A stretch of 32,251 bases of DNA, from positions 1 to 32,251 of the forward strand of contig CABUCM010000031.1 in assembly GCA_902490005.1 (NCBI GenBank), read 5' to 3'. The stretch's first letter is position 1; every line of letters begins with the position of its first letter. This DNA comes from an uncultured Ruminiclostridium sp. GTDB lineage: Bacteria; Bacillota; Clostridia; Oscillospirales; Acutalibacteraceae. Of this stretch, positions 20,900 to 28,951 are shown piece by piece. The translations under genes were made by a program, and so were the position numbers. Under the pieces are notes generated by a model, which saw only the letters and a program-made list of their open reading frames with translations, did no database searches and was not told the DNA's origin.

Positions 20900-21724
20900 A
20901 TGAACCCGTTATGCTGTCCGAAATGCGGCCTGCCCTTAACGCGGGAGGGGCCAGGCTGCCGGTGCTCCCAGGGGCACCAATATGATTTTGCCAAAAGCGG
21001 CTATGTGAACCTTTTGCTGGCCAACGGCAAGCATTCTCTTCAGCCCGGCGACGATAAGCGGATGGTGCGGGCGAGGCGTCTCTTTTTAGAGAAGGGCTTT
21101 TATGAACCCTTCGCCGACGCGGTGTGCGGGAAAGCGCTCCAGTATCTTTCGGGAGAAAGCCCTGTGATCGTGGACGCCGGATGCGGCGAGGGGTATTATA
21201 CCGGCAAATTGGTGAAAGCCTTTTGGGGCAAAGGAAAAACGCCGGTGGCCGCGGGGGTGGATATTTCCAAAATCGCCGTAGACCAGGCCGCCAAGGCCCA
21301 TAAGGGGCCCCGGTTCGCGGTGGGCAGCGTGTTTCATCTGCCGGTGCTTCCCGATTCCTGCGACCTGGGGGTGAACTTGTTCGCGCCCTTGTGCGCCGCT
21401 GAGATTTTCCGGGTGCTGAAGCCAGGCGGCGTGTTTTTGCTTGGCGTTCCCGACCGCCGGCACTTATGGCAGCTGAAACAAGCGGTTTATGAGGAGCCGT
21501 ATGAAAACGAATTGAAGGATCCTTTTTTACCGGGGTTTTCCTTGCTGGAGGATTACCCGGTAAAGGATTGGTTACTACTAGATAATAATGAGGATATCCA
21601 AAATTTGTTTCAGATGACGCCCTATTACTATAAAACCTCCCGGAGGGATCAGGAGCGGCTGGAGCGGCTGGAGGCGTTAAAGACCCAGGTGCAGTTTCGT
21701 ATTTTCATCTATCGAAAAGAATGA
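20900..21724 (+). CDS. 23S rRNA guanine-N1 methyltransferase, RlmA-type
   Basis: The product is 274 residues. The N-terminal zinc ribbon (CCPKCGLPL ... CRCSQGHQYDFAKSGYVNLL, about 5-38) is the signature of RlmA(I)/RlmA(II) enzymes. The SAM-binding methyltransferase domain follows, with VDAGCGEGYYTG at about 90-101 and LKPGGVFLLGVPD near 173-185. RlmA enzymes methylate G745 or G748 in 23S rRNA, at the mouth of the macrolide tunnel. I use ATG 20900 (MNPLCCPKC) rather than the upstream start because GAAAGG precedes it at normal spacing and the zinc ribbon begins there. It is a stand-alone gene divergent from ppk2. Confidence 0.85.
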   Translation: MNPLCCPKCGLPLTREGPGCRCSQGHQYDFAKSGYVNLLLANGKHSLQPGDDKRMVRARRLFLEKGFYEPFADAVCGKALQYLSGESPVIVDAGCGEGYYTGKLVKAFWGKGKTPVAAGVDISKIAVDQAAKAHKGPRFAVGSVFHLPVLPDSCDLGVNLFAPLCAAEIFRVLKPGGVFLLGVPDRRHLWQLKQAVYEEPYENELKDPFLPGFSLLEDYPVKDWLLLDNNEDIQNLFQMTPYYYKTSRRDQERLERLEALKTQVQFRIFIYRKE

Positions 21725-21748
21725 TAAGCGCCGAAAAAATGTCAAAAC

Positions 21749-21777
21749 TTGCAATTTAGGATATTGGATGCTAAAAT
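21749..21777 (+). promoter_or_regulatory. Promoter of the polysaccharide operon (first part)
   Basis: TTGCAA (21749-21754), a 17-base spacer and TAAAAT (21772-21777) lie 75 bases before the sugar-transferase gene. Both boxes are one mismatch from consensus. Confidence 0.65.
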
Positions 21778-21851
21778 TAGAATAATTGTGACCCTTTTGA
21801 GCGGACGAAACCATTCGGCGTGGTGGAAAAGAGCAAAGGCAGGTACAGCCA

Positions 21852-23228
21852 ATGACACAGGATAAGGTTTCAAAATATAAGCGTGTAGTAATGTTTTTCA
21901 TCGGACTGGTGATTTTAGGGGCCAACACCGCCATTTTCGGCTATGTGTGGTATGAGTTTTACAGCGACGCTATTTTGGTGCCCTTTTACCGCCGGGGCAA
22001 CTGGCTGGTTGTGGGCATTTACTTGGTGATTTATTTTTTGTTTTCGAAAATATACGGGGGCCTAAAGGTAGGCAATTCCCGAATCTCTGATATTATCTAT
22101 TCGCAGACTTTGGCCCTGCTATTCACCAATCTGGTTACCTATGCCCAGATCAGCCTGATTGCCCGGCATCTGCTTTGGGGTATTCCGGTGGTGGTGATGA
22201 CGGTATCCCAGGTGTGCCTGGTGGTGCTGTGGGCCTGCGGGGCCAATTGGGTTTATTTCCATGTGTTCCCGCCTAGGAAAATGCTCCTGGTTTATGGAAG
22301 CCATTCCGCTACCCGGCTGGCGCTGAAAATGAGCAAGCGGTCGGATAAATATTTGATCTGCGCCGCGGTGAACGCTGATTTGGGCTATGACGAGGTCATC
22401 AAGCAGGTGGACAAGTTCCCGGCTATTGTGATCTGCGATGTGAAGGGCAGCCTGCGCAATCAAATTTTAAAATATTGCTACGGAAAATCCATCAGGGTAT
22501 ACATTACGCCTAAGCTTTCCGATATTATTATCGGTGGGTCGGAGGAAATCCATTTATTCGACACCCCCTTGTTTTTGTGCCGGAACGCGGGGCTTTCGCT
22601 GGACCAGCAGGTGGCGAAACGGGCGCTGGATTTATTCTGCGGGATTCTGGCCTTTCTCATCGCCAGCCCCTTTATGCTGCTGACCGCCATCGCGATCAAG
22701 GCCTATGACCGGGGGCCGGTGCTGTTTAAGCAGAAGCGGCTGACCATGGACGGAAAGGAATTTAACGTGTATAAATTCCGCAGTATGGTGGTGGACGCGG
22801 AAAAGGATGGTGTGGCCAGGCTTGCTACCCAGAACGATGGCCGGATCACGCCGGTGGGGAAAATCATCCGCAAGATACGGTTTGACGAGCTGCCCCAGAT
22901 TCTCAATATTTTGAAGGGGGATATGTCCATTGTTGGCCCCAGGCCGGAACGGCCTGAGATCGCTGAGGAATATAAGAAGGACATGCCGGAGTTCGATTAC
23001 CGGCTGAAAGTAAAGGCCGGCCTTACCGGATACGCCCAGATACTGGGGAAATACAATACCCTCCCTTATGATAAGCTGAAGCTGGACCTGATTTATATTG
23101 AAAATTATTCACTTTTGCTGGATTTAAAGCTGATCTTAATGACGATTAAGATCCTCTTTATTCCAGAAAGTACAGAGGGGCTGGCGGATGGCGAGACCAC
23201 CCCCCTGGACGAGGCGCGGAAAAAATAG
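21852..23228 (+). CDS. Polyprenyl-phosphate glycosyl-1-phosphate transferase (initiating enzyme)
   Basis: The product is 458 residues. Four N-terminal membrane helices lie at about 12-32, 43-62, 75-95 and 102-122. A cytosolic linker domain follows, then the bacterial sugar transferase domain (about 253-440) with its re-entrant membrane helix (DLFCGILAFLIASPFMLL), KFRSM, the acidic DELPQIL loop and GPRPERPE. Enzymes of this family move a sugar-1-phosphate from a UDP sugar onto undecaprenyl phosphate, starting a surface polysaccharide. Start is ATG 21852; the ribosome binding site is weak (AAGGCAGG). It heads an operon with the two GT2 genes that follow within 20 bases. Confidence 0.92.
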   Translation: MTQDKVSKYKRVVMFFIGLVILGANTAIFGYVWYEFYSDAILVPFYRRGNWLVVGIYLVIYFLFSKIYGGLKVGNSRISDIIYSQTLALLFTNLVTYAQISLIARHLLWGIPVVVMTVSQVCLVVLWACGANWVYFHVFPPRKMLLVYGSHSATRLALKMSKRSDKYLICAAVNADLGYDEVIKQVDKFPAIVICDVKGSLRNQILKYCYGKSIRVYITPKLSDIIIGGSEEIHLFDTPLFLCRNAGLSLDQQVAKRALDLFCGILAFLIASPFMLLTAIAIKAYDRGPVLFKQKRLTMDGKEFNVYKFRSMVVDAEKDGVARLATQNDGRITPVGKIIRKIRFDELPQILNILKGDMSIVGPRPERPEIAEEYKKDMPEFDYRLKVKAGLTGYAQILGKYNTLPYDKLKLDLIYIENYSLLLDLKLILMTIKILFIPESTEGLADGETTPLDEARKK

Positions 23229-23244
23229 AGATTAGAGGAAAACC

Positions 23245-24111
23245 ATGGATCTTTCGATTGTTATGATTAATTATAATACCCCTGAGCTCACCGCCCAGGC
23301 GGTGGAATCGATTTTGAAAACCACCCATCAGGTTTCCTATGAGATTCTTGTGGTGGACAATTCTTCCGATGGGGAAAAGGAATACCGGCCTGGGGTTCTC
23401 CCAGCGCCGGTAAAGGTGTTTTATGGAATCAAAAACAAAGGCTTCGGCAACGCCTGCAACCTGGGCGCTGAAAAAGCGGAGGGCGACGTCCTTTTATTTT
23501 TAAACTCCGATACCATTTTACACGAGGGCTGTTTAGACCGCAGCTTTTCCTATTTGCGGCATCAGGAACGGCTGGGCGGGCTGGGAGTCCGCACCTTAAA
23601 GGCCGACGGCACGCTGGACCACGGCTGCAAGCGGGGCTTCCCTACCCCCAGCTCTTCCCTTTATTACCTTCTGGGCCTGGATAAGAAACATCCGGAAAGC
23701 CGGAAATACGGCGCCTATCGGCAGACCTTCATCAACGAGGATCAGACTGCCGACGTTGACGCGGTGTCCGGCTCATTTTTAATGATGCCTAAGGCTGTGT
23801 TCCAGCAGGTGGGGGGCTTTGACGAGGATTATTTTATGTATGGCGAGGATTTAGACCTTTGCTACCGGGTCAAAGAGGCGGGGTACCGGGTGGTTTATTT
23901 TGCCGGCGCGTCCATGACCCACCTGCGTGGGCAAAGCGGCCTTTCCTCCCAATCGAAAGAGATTATTTATCAGTTCCATTACGCCATGGTGCTTTTCTAC
24001 CGAAAGCATTTGAAAAAAAAGTATAATATTTTTGTCACAGGGGCTGTTTATGCCGGGATCTGGTTGAAATATGGGCTGACCCGGTTAAAATCCATGCTGA
24101 AAAGAGGATGA
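23245..24111 (+). CDS. GT2 glycosyltransferase, rhamnosyltransferase-like (WbbL type)
   Basis: The product is 288 residues. The GT-A fold starts at residue 3 with LSIVMINYNTPEL, followed by VVDNSS (about 36-41) and the metal-binding FLNSDT (about 86-91). The SGSFLMM and EDYFMYGEDLDLCYR segments form the acceptor site, with the ED catalytic-base pair near 205. Such proteins transfer rhamnose from dTDP-rhamnose onto a lipid-linked sugar, fitting the rfb genes downstream. Start is ATG 23245 behind GAGGAAAA, 16 bases after the initiating transferase. The exact linkage is not readable from sequence. Confidence 0.88.
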   Translation: MDLSIVMINYNTPELTAQAVESILKTTHQVSYEILVVDNSSDGEKEYRPGVLPAPVKVFYGIKNKGFGNACNLGAEKAEGDVLLFLNSDTILHEGCLDRSFSYLRHQERLGGLGVRTLKADGTLDHGCKRGFPTPSSSLYYLLGLDKKHPESRKYGAYRQTFINEDQTADVDAVSGSFLMMPKAVFQQVGGFDEDYFMYGEDLDLCYRVKEAGYRVVYFAGASMTHLRGQSGLSSQSKEIIYQFHYAMVLFYRKHLKKKYNIFVTGAVYAGIWLKYGLTRLKSMLKRG

Positions 24112-24121
24112 TCAGGGGACT

Positions 24122-25048
24122 ATGATCGATATACTCATGACTGTCTACAACGGGGAGCGGTATGTCATCCCACAAATAGAGTCCATTTTGAATCAGACCG
24201 ATTCGAATTGGAAACTCTTTATACAGGACGATTGCTCCACAGACCGGACAGTGGAGCTGATCGAGCCTTACGTCAGGCGTTATCCCGAACGGATTACCCT
24301 TTTGCGAAACCAGGAGAACAGCGGCTCCGCCCAAAAAAATTTTTTCAGTATGCTTCCCCTGGCGGAGCACAGCTATTGTATGTTCTGCGACCATGACGAT
24401 GTGTGGAAGCCAAGAAAAATAGAGATGACAGTGCGCAGGATGATGGAACTGGAGCGGGCCAATGGGGAGGATACCCCTTTGCTGGTTCATACGGACCTGG
24501 CGGTGACGGACGAAAATTTAAAGGTGGTTTCCGATTCCATGTTCCGCACGCAGAACCTGAACCGTAAGGGCAATAAGCTGAATAATCTTATCGTGCAGAA
24601 CAACGTCACCGGCTGCACTATGATGGTGAACAAGGCGCTGGTGGATATGGTGGGGCCTATGCCGGAACACGCGGTGATGCATGATTGGTGGCTGGCGCTG
24701 ATCGCCGCCTGCTTTGGTAAAATCGGCTTTGTGCGCCAGGCGACCATTTTGTACCGGCAACACCGGTCGAACGAGGTGGGGGCAAAAAACGCCAGAAGCC
24801 TGAGCTATAACGCCAAACGGCTTGCCAACCGGGAACAGGCCCGAAAAGCGCTGGCGGACACTTATCTGCAGGCAAAGGAGTTTGAACAAAGATACCACGC
24901 GCTGCTGAAGCCGCAGGATTTGGAGCTTTTGCAGGTTTATCAGAATCTGCCCTATTTTGGCAAGCTGAGAAGGGTTTCTATTTTGTTCCGCTATCACCTT
25001 TTTAAGCACGGTTTTGCCAGGATTTTAGGCCAGCTTTTGCTTGTCTGA
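24122..25048 (+). CDS. GT2 glycosyltransferase (second)
   Basis: The product is 308 residues. It starts MIDILMTVYNGERYVIPQIE with the GT2 nucleotide loop IQDDCSTDRT (about 36-45) and metal motif CDHDDVWKP (about 89-97). A GCTMMVNKAL acceptor segment and a MHDWWLALIAACFG helix follow. The C-terminal 70 residues are a charged helical extension (YNAKRLANREQARKAL), common in rhamnan and O-antigen transferases. The gene begins 10 bases after the previous one, with AGGGG as ribosome binding site, and is the last gene before the rfbA leader. Confidence 0.88.
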   Translation: MIDILMTVYNGERYVIPQIESILNQTDSNWKLFIQDDCSTDRTVELIEPYVRRYPERITLLRNQENSGSAQKNFFSMLPLAEHSYCMFCDHDDVWKPRKIEMTVRRMMELERANGEDTPLLVHTDLAVTDENLKVVSDSMFRTQNLNRKGNKLNNLIVQNNVTGCTMMVNKALVDMVGPMPEHAVMHDWWLALIAACFGKIGFVRQATILYRQHRSNEVGAKNARSLSYNAKRLANREQARKALADTYLQAKEFEQRYHALLKPQDLELLQVYQNLPYFGKLRRVSILFRYHLFKHGFARILGQLLLV

Positions 25049-25370
25049 TTTTGACTATTTGTACAGGAACCCAAAGGGAAACCTGGGTTAATTTGGTTTA
25101 TCAACTCTTAACAAAGCATAAACAGATATGGTATAATAACCTCACGCCATAAGCGGCGGCAAAGCCGCCGATGGCTGAGAGAGCATTTGACCATGTACGA
25201 AAAACGACAAGCGTTTTTCATCTAAGGCCCAGGCTGTGCCAGCCTGTGGCTATGGTATTCCTGCCCGGCAAAAAGGGCTGGATCTTCCCAGGCCAAAGAC
25301 AGTTTCCGCCTGGCTTTCTATTGTCACAAACTTCCCCTTGAAATAAAGATCAATTTTACGGAGGTGCCTT
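25049..25370 (+). promoter_or_regulatory. 322-bp gap with promoter and structured leader before rfbA
   Basis: TTAACA (25108-25113), an 18-base spacer and TATAAT (25132-25137) with an extended TGG before it make a strong promoter. The following ~230 bases form several perfect hairpins. The first is GCCAT/ATGGC with an inner CGGCGGC/GCCGCCG (25146-25175). The second is GAAAAACG/CGTTTTTC (25199-25219). The third is CAGGCTG/CAGCCTG (25230-25246). The fourth is CCAGGC/GCCTGG (25288-25313). A 10-codon frame at 25193 (MYEKRQAFFI) overlaps the second. I recognise no riboswitch class. Confidence 0.6.
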
Positions 25371-26252
25371 ATGAAAGGGATTATTCTTGCGGGCGGCGCC
25401 GGCACCCGGCTGTATCCGTCCACCATCGCGTGTTCCAAACAAATTCTCACCGTTTATGACAAACCGATGATTTATTACCCCCTTTCCACCCTGATGCTGG
25501 CGAAAATCCGGGATGTGCTGATTATCTCCACACCCCGGGATGTGAAGGTGTTCCAGGAACTGCTGGGGGACGGCAGCCAGCTGGGTATGAATATCTCTTA
25601 CACTGTGCAGGAGGCTCCCCGGGGGCTGGCGGAGGCCTTTATCCTGGGCGCGGACTTTATTGGGGACGATCACGTTTGCCTGGTACTGGGAGATAATATT
25701 TTTTATGGCTACGGTTTTTCCGAGCGCCTGCAAAAGGCGGCTTCCCAGCAGGAGGGCGCCACCATTTTTGGCTACCATGTGAGCAACCCCAGGGATTTCG
25801 GTGTGGTGGACTTTGACGATGACGGTAAGGTGCTGTCCATTGAGGAGAAGCCCCAAACCCCAAAATCCAATTACGCGGTGCCGGGATTGTATTTCTACGA
25901 CAACAACGTGGTGGAGATCGCGAAAAACGTGAAGCCCTCCGCCCGTGGCGAACTAGAGATCACCTCGGTGAATAATGCCTATTTAGAGCAGGGAAAACTG
26001 AGAGTAGAGCTGTTCGGCCGCGGTATGGCGTGGCTGGATACCGGTACTCACCGGGCCATGCTGGACGCCGCCAACTTTATCGAGGCGGTGCAGACGCGCC
26101 AGGGCCTTTATGTAGCCTGCCTGGAGGAGATCGCCTACCGCAACGGCTTTATCAATAAAGAGCAGCTGTTAAACCAGGCGGACCGGTTCCAAAAAACGGA
26201 ATACGGCCAGTATCTGTATCAAATCGCGGAAACGGTAAAACTTAGAAAATGA
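25371..26252 (+). CDS. rfbA: Glucose-1-phosphate thymidylyltransferase
   Basis: The product is 293 residues, full length for RfbA/RmlA. Start is ATG 25371 behind GGAGGTG. The nucleotide-binding loop GIILAGGAGTRLYPST is at 3-18; LGDNIFYGYGF is at about 108-118 and EEKPQTPKSNYAVPGLYFYD near 160-180. It makes dTDP-glucose from dTTP and glucose-1-phosphate, the first step of dTDP-L-rhamnose synthesis. It heads the order rfbA-rfbD-rfbB-rfbC, transcribed from its own promoter after a long structured leader. Confidence 0.96.
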   Translation: MKGIILAGGAGTRLYPSTIACSKQILTVYDKPMIYYPLSTLMLAKIRDVLIISTPRDVKVFQELLGDGSQLGMNISYTVQEAPRGLAEAFILGADFIGDDHVCLVLGDNIFYGYGFSERLQKAASQQEGATIFGYHVSNPRDFGVVDFDDDGKVLSIEEKPQTPKSNYAVPGLYFYDNNVVEIAKNVKPSARGELEITSVNNAYLEQGKLRVELFGRGMAWLDTGTHRAMLDAANFIEAVQTRQGLYVACLEEIAYRNGFINKEQLLNQADRFQKTEYGQYLYQIAETVKLRK

Positions 26253-26264
26253 GAAGGTGCCCTG

Positions 26265-27152
26265 ATGAACGTATTAGTAACTGGCTGCAAGGGCCAATTA
26301 GGCAACGAGCTTCATAAGATCATTACGGAAAAAAGATCGGAGCTGGGGGAAATCCCCCAGTGCTTTCACGGCTGCCAGCTGACCTGCATCGACGTGGAGG
26401 ACCTGGATATTACGGACCAGGAAGCGGTAAAGGCTTATATGAAAGCTTTGAAGCCGGATGTGGTCATTAACTGCGCCGCTTATACCAATGTAAACAAATG
26501 TGAAACCGACCGGGATGCGGCGTTTCAGGTGAACGCCTTGGGTCCCAGAAACCTGGCGGTAGCCTGTGAGGAGATTGGCGCCAAGCTGGTGCACGTGTCA
26601 ACGGACTATGTGTTCCCAGGGGATGGGAAGGAGCCTTATGTGGAGTGGGACCTTTGCGGGCCTCAGTCCGTTTACGGCAAGACAAAATATTTGGGCGAGC
26701 AGTATGTGCGGGATTTTTGCTCCCGGTATTTTATTGTCAGAACCGCCTGGCTTTACGGCTACGTGGGCAGTAACTTTGTGAAAACCATGCGCCGCCTGGG
26801 CACGGAAAACGGGGCGGTAAAGGTGGTCAGCGACCAGGTGGGCAACCCCACCAGCGCGGCGGATTTAGCCCATCACCTTTTGAAGCTGGCGGCCACCTGC
26901 GAATATGGAATTTACCACTGCACCTGTAATGGGGAGGCGTGCAGCTGGTACGAATTTACTAAGAAAATTATGGAATACAGCGGCATCAACGCAACGGTTA
27001 CCCCCTGCACCACAGAGGAGTACCCCACCCCGGCCAAGCGGCCCGCGTATTCCGTTTTGGATAACTGTATGCTGCGGGTAACCGTAGGCGACGAGATGCG
27101 GGACTGGCAGGAAGCCCTGAAGTGCTACATCGATAAGATTGACGAGAAATGA
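26265..27152 (+). CDS. rfbD: dTDP-4-dehydrorhamnose reductase
   Basis: The product is 295 residues. It is a short-chain dehydrogenase with NADPH motif VTGCKGQLGNEL at about 4-15, NCAAYTNVNKCE (about 69-80), STDYVFPGDG (about 112-121), the Y-x3-K pair in VYGKTKYLGE, and VSDQVGNPTSAADLA. It reduces dTDP-4-dehydro-6-deoxy-L-mannose to dTDP-L-rhamnose, the last pathway step. The gene lies 12 bases after rfbA. Its stop overlaps an ATG of the next gene (ATGA), giving coupling. Confidence 0.95.
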   Translation: MNVLVTGCKGQLGNELHKIITEKRSELGEIPQCFHGCQLTCIDVEDLDITDQEAVKAYMKALKPDVVINCAAYTNVNKCETDRDAAFQVNALGPRNLAVACEEIGAKLVHVSTDYVFPGDGKEPYVEWDLCGPQSVYGKTKYLGEQYVRDFCSRYFIVRTAWLYGYVGSNFVKTMRRLGTENGAVKVVSDQVGNPTSAADLAHHLLKLAATCEYGIYHCTCNGEACSWYEFTKKIMEYSGINATVTPCTTEEYPTPAKRPAYSVLDNCMLRVTVGDEMRDWQEALKCYIDKIDEK

Positions 27153-27163
27153 GGAAATCCATC

Positions 27164-28222
27164 ATGAAAACTTATTTGGTCACTGGCGGCGCCGGTTTTA
27201 TTGGTTCTAACTTTGTAATCTACATGCTGGGCAAATACAGCGATGTGAAAATCATCAATGTGGACAAGCTGACCTACGCCGGCAACCTGGAAAACCTGAA
27301 GAGCGTGGAAAATAACCCGAATTATACCTTTGTCCAGGCGGACATCTGTGATAAAGAGGCGATACAGGACCTGTTTGACCGGTATGAGATCGACTATGTG
27401 GTGAATTTCGCGGCGGAAAGCCATGTGGACCGCTCCATCACCAATCCGGAAATTTTCGTTCAGACCAATGTGCTGGGCACGGTGAACCTTTTGAATATCG
27501 CGAAAAATGCCTGGGCCGTGGGCGACGACCAGTATAAGGACGGCGTCAAGTTCATGCAGGTTTCCACCGACGAGGTTTACGGCACCCTGGGGGCCGAGGG
27601 CTTCTTTATGGAGACTACCCCCCTGGACCCCCACAGCCCTTATTCATCCAGTAAGGCTTCCGCGGACCTGTTTGTCAAGGCCTATGCGGATACCTACAAG
27701 CTGCCGGTGAACATCACCCGCTGCTCTAACAATTACGGCCCTTACCAGTTCCCGGAGAAGCTGATTCCCCTGATGATTAACAATACCCTTCAGCATAAGG
27801 AGCTTCCCATTTACGGCGACGGCATGCAGATCCGCGACTGGCTGTATGTGGAGGATCACTGCAAGGCCATCGACATGGTGGTGAGAGGCGGCAAGCTGGG
27901 CCAGGTTTATAACGTGGGCGGCCATAACGAGCGTCCCAATATCGTGATCGTAAAAACCATTTTGGAATATGTGAAGGAAAATGTGGACCCGGCGGTAGGC
28001 GAGCACATGATGAAGCATGTGGCGGACCGGAAGGGCCACGACCGGCGGTACGGCATCGACCCGGAAAAGATCAAAAACGACCTGGGCTGGTATCCGGAAA
28101 CCACCTTTGAGGTTGGCATCAAAAAGACCATCCAGTGGTACCTGAACAACAAAGAGTGGATGGAGAACGTCACCAGCGGCGCCTATCAGGACTATTACCG
28201 GAAGATGTACGGCAACCGGTAA
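27164..28222 (+). CDS. rfbB: dTDP-glucose 4,6-dehydratase
   Basis: The product is 352 residues from ATG 27164 behind GAGGAAAT; an in-frame ATG five codons upstream at 27149 overlaps the rfbD stop. It begins MKTYLVTGGAGFIGSNF with the NAD loop GGAGFIG. ESHVDRS is at about 84-90, STDEVYG near 130, and the catalytic Tyr is in SPYSSSKASADLFV. It converts dTDP-glucose to the 4-keto-6-deoxy sugar, the second pathway step. It is the third gene of the rfb set. Confidence 0.96.
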   Translation: MKTYLVTGGAGFIGSNFVIYMLGKYSDVKIINVDKLTYAGNLENLKSVENNPNYTFVQADICDKEAIQDLFDRYEIDYVVNFAAESHVDRSITNPEIFVQTNVLGTVNLLNIAKNAWAVGDDQYKDGVKFMQVSTDEVYGTLGAEGFFMETTPLDPHSPYSSSKASADLFVKAYADTYKLPVNITRCSNNYGPYQFPEKLIPLMINNTLQHKELPIYGDGMQIRDWLYVEDHCKAIDMVVRGGKLGQVYNVGGHNERPNIVIVKTILEYVKENVDPAVGEHMMKHVADRKGHDRRYGIDPEKIKNDLGWYPETTFEVGIKKTIQWYLNNKEWMENVTSGAYQDYYRKMYGNR

Positions 28223-28228
28223 AAATAG

Positions 28229-28277
28229 ACAGAGGATTGCGGCGAAAGGAGCTTTCTTTGGCGGCAACCTCTGTTTT
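28229..28277 (+). terminator. Terminator-like hairpin between rfbB and rfbC
   Basis: ACAGAGGATTGC (28229-28240) pairs with GCAACCTCTGT (28264-28274) with one bulge, and TTTT follows. An inner GAAAG/CTTTC stem extends it. It sits inside the operon, so partial termination or processing would reduce rfbC and exporter levels relative to rfbADB. Confidence 0.5.
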
Positions 28278-28303
28278 GCATGTTTTAGAAAGGAGTTCAA
28301 GGA

Positions 28304-28873
28304 ATGGGACAGTTTCAGTTTATCCAGACCGGGATTCAAGGCCTGGTGGTGGTAGAGCCTAAGGTGTTTGGCGACAACCGGGGCTATTTTATGGAGACCT
28401 ATAACTATAACGATTTTAAGGCGGCGGGCCTTGATATGGTATTTGTCCAGGACAACCAGAGCAAGTCGAAAAAAGGTGTGCTAAGAGGTCTGCATTTCCA
28501 AAAGAAGAATCCCCAGGGCAAGCTGGTGCGGGTGGTAAGCGGCGAGGTTTACGATGTGGCCGTGGATCTGCGCAAAGGCAGCGATACCTATGGGAAGTGG
28601 TACGGCGTACTGCTTTCCGCGGAGAATAAAAAGCAGTTTTATGTGCCGGAGGGCTTTGCCCACGGATTTGTGGTCATGTCCGACACGGCGGAATTTGTTT
28701 ATAAATGCACTCGGTTTTACGACGTTACCGACGAGGGCGGCCTGATGTGGAACGATCCTGAGATCGGCGTTCAGTGGCCTGTGCCCGAGGGCGCGGAGCT
28801 GATCCTCAGCGAGAAAGACCAGCATCACCAGACCTTGAAGGATTTTGAAAGCCCCTTCTCGATAAACGATTGA
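28304..28873 (+). CDS. rfbC: dTDP-4-dehydrorhamnose 3,5-epimerase
   Basis: The product is 189 residues with the cupin fold of RmlC. Catalytic His64 is in VLRGLHFQ. Family landmarks are FVQDNQSKSKKGVLRG (about 47-62), VRVVSGEVYDVAVDLRKGSD (about 76-95) and VPEGFAHGFVVMSD near 117-130, plus the YKCTRFYD segment with the catalytic Tyr. It epimerises C3 and C5 of the keto-sugar. The gene starts 81 bases after rfbB behind AAAGGAG and is the last of the four pathway genes, which makes the dTDP-rhamnose route complete in this window. Confidence 0.96.
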   Translation: MGQFQFIQTGIQGLVVVEPKVFGDNRGYFMETYNYNDFKAAGLDMVFVQDNQSKSKKGVLRGLHFQKKNPQGKLVRVVSGEVYDVAVDLRKGSDTYGKWYGVLLSAENKKQFYVPEGFAHGFVVMSDTAEFVYKCTRFYDVTDEGGLMWNDPEIGVQWPVPEGAELILSEKDQHHQTLKDFESPFSIND

Positions 28874-28888
28874 CCGGAATAAAATTTT

Positions 28889-28928
28889 CAGCGGCTGCGG
28901 GCCAGCAAGGATTGGGCGGCAGCCGCTG
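28889..28928 (+). promoter_or_regulatory. Hairpin between rfbC and the ABC permease gene
   Basis: CAGCGGCTGC (28889-28898) pairs perfectly with GCAGCCGCTG (28919-28928) across 20 bases. No T run follows, so an mRNA-processing or stability role is likelier than termination. Confidence 0.45.
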
Positions 28929-28951
28929 TGCTATAAAGGTAGGGAGTCGCT

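Noticed and set aside
20698..20994. Longer N-terminus for PPK2
   Set aside because: It would overlap the divergent rlmA start, and the AGGAGG before ATG 20697 gives the conserved PPK2 length.
25173..25190. GGCTGAGAGAGC resembling part of a TPP riboswitch
   Set aside because: The other conserved TPP elements (CTGATC and GGATAATGCC segments) are missing and the gene context is wrong.
25193..25225. Ten-codon frame MYEKRQAFFI in the rfbA leader, as a leader peptide
   Set aside because: The upstream purine run is weakly placed and the peptide holds no run of regulatory codons; it overlaps a hairpin that explains its codons by symmetry. Recorded in the leader only.
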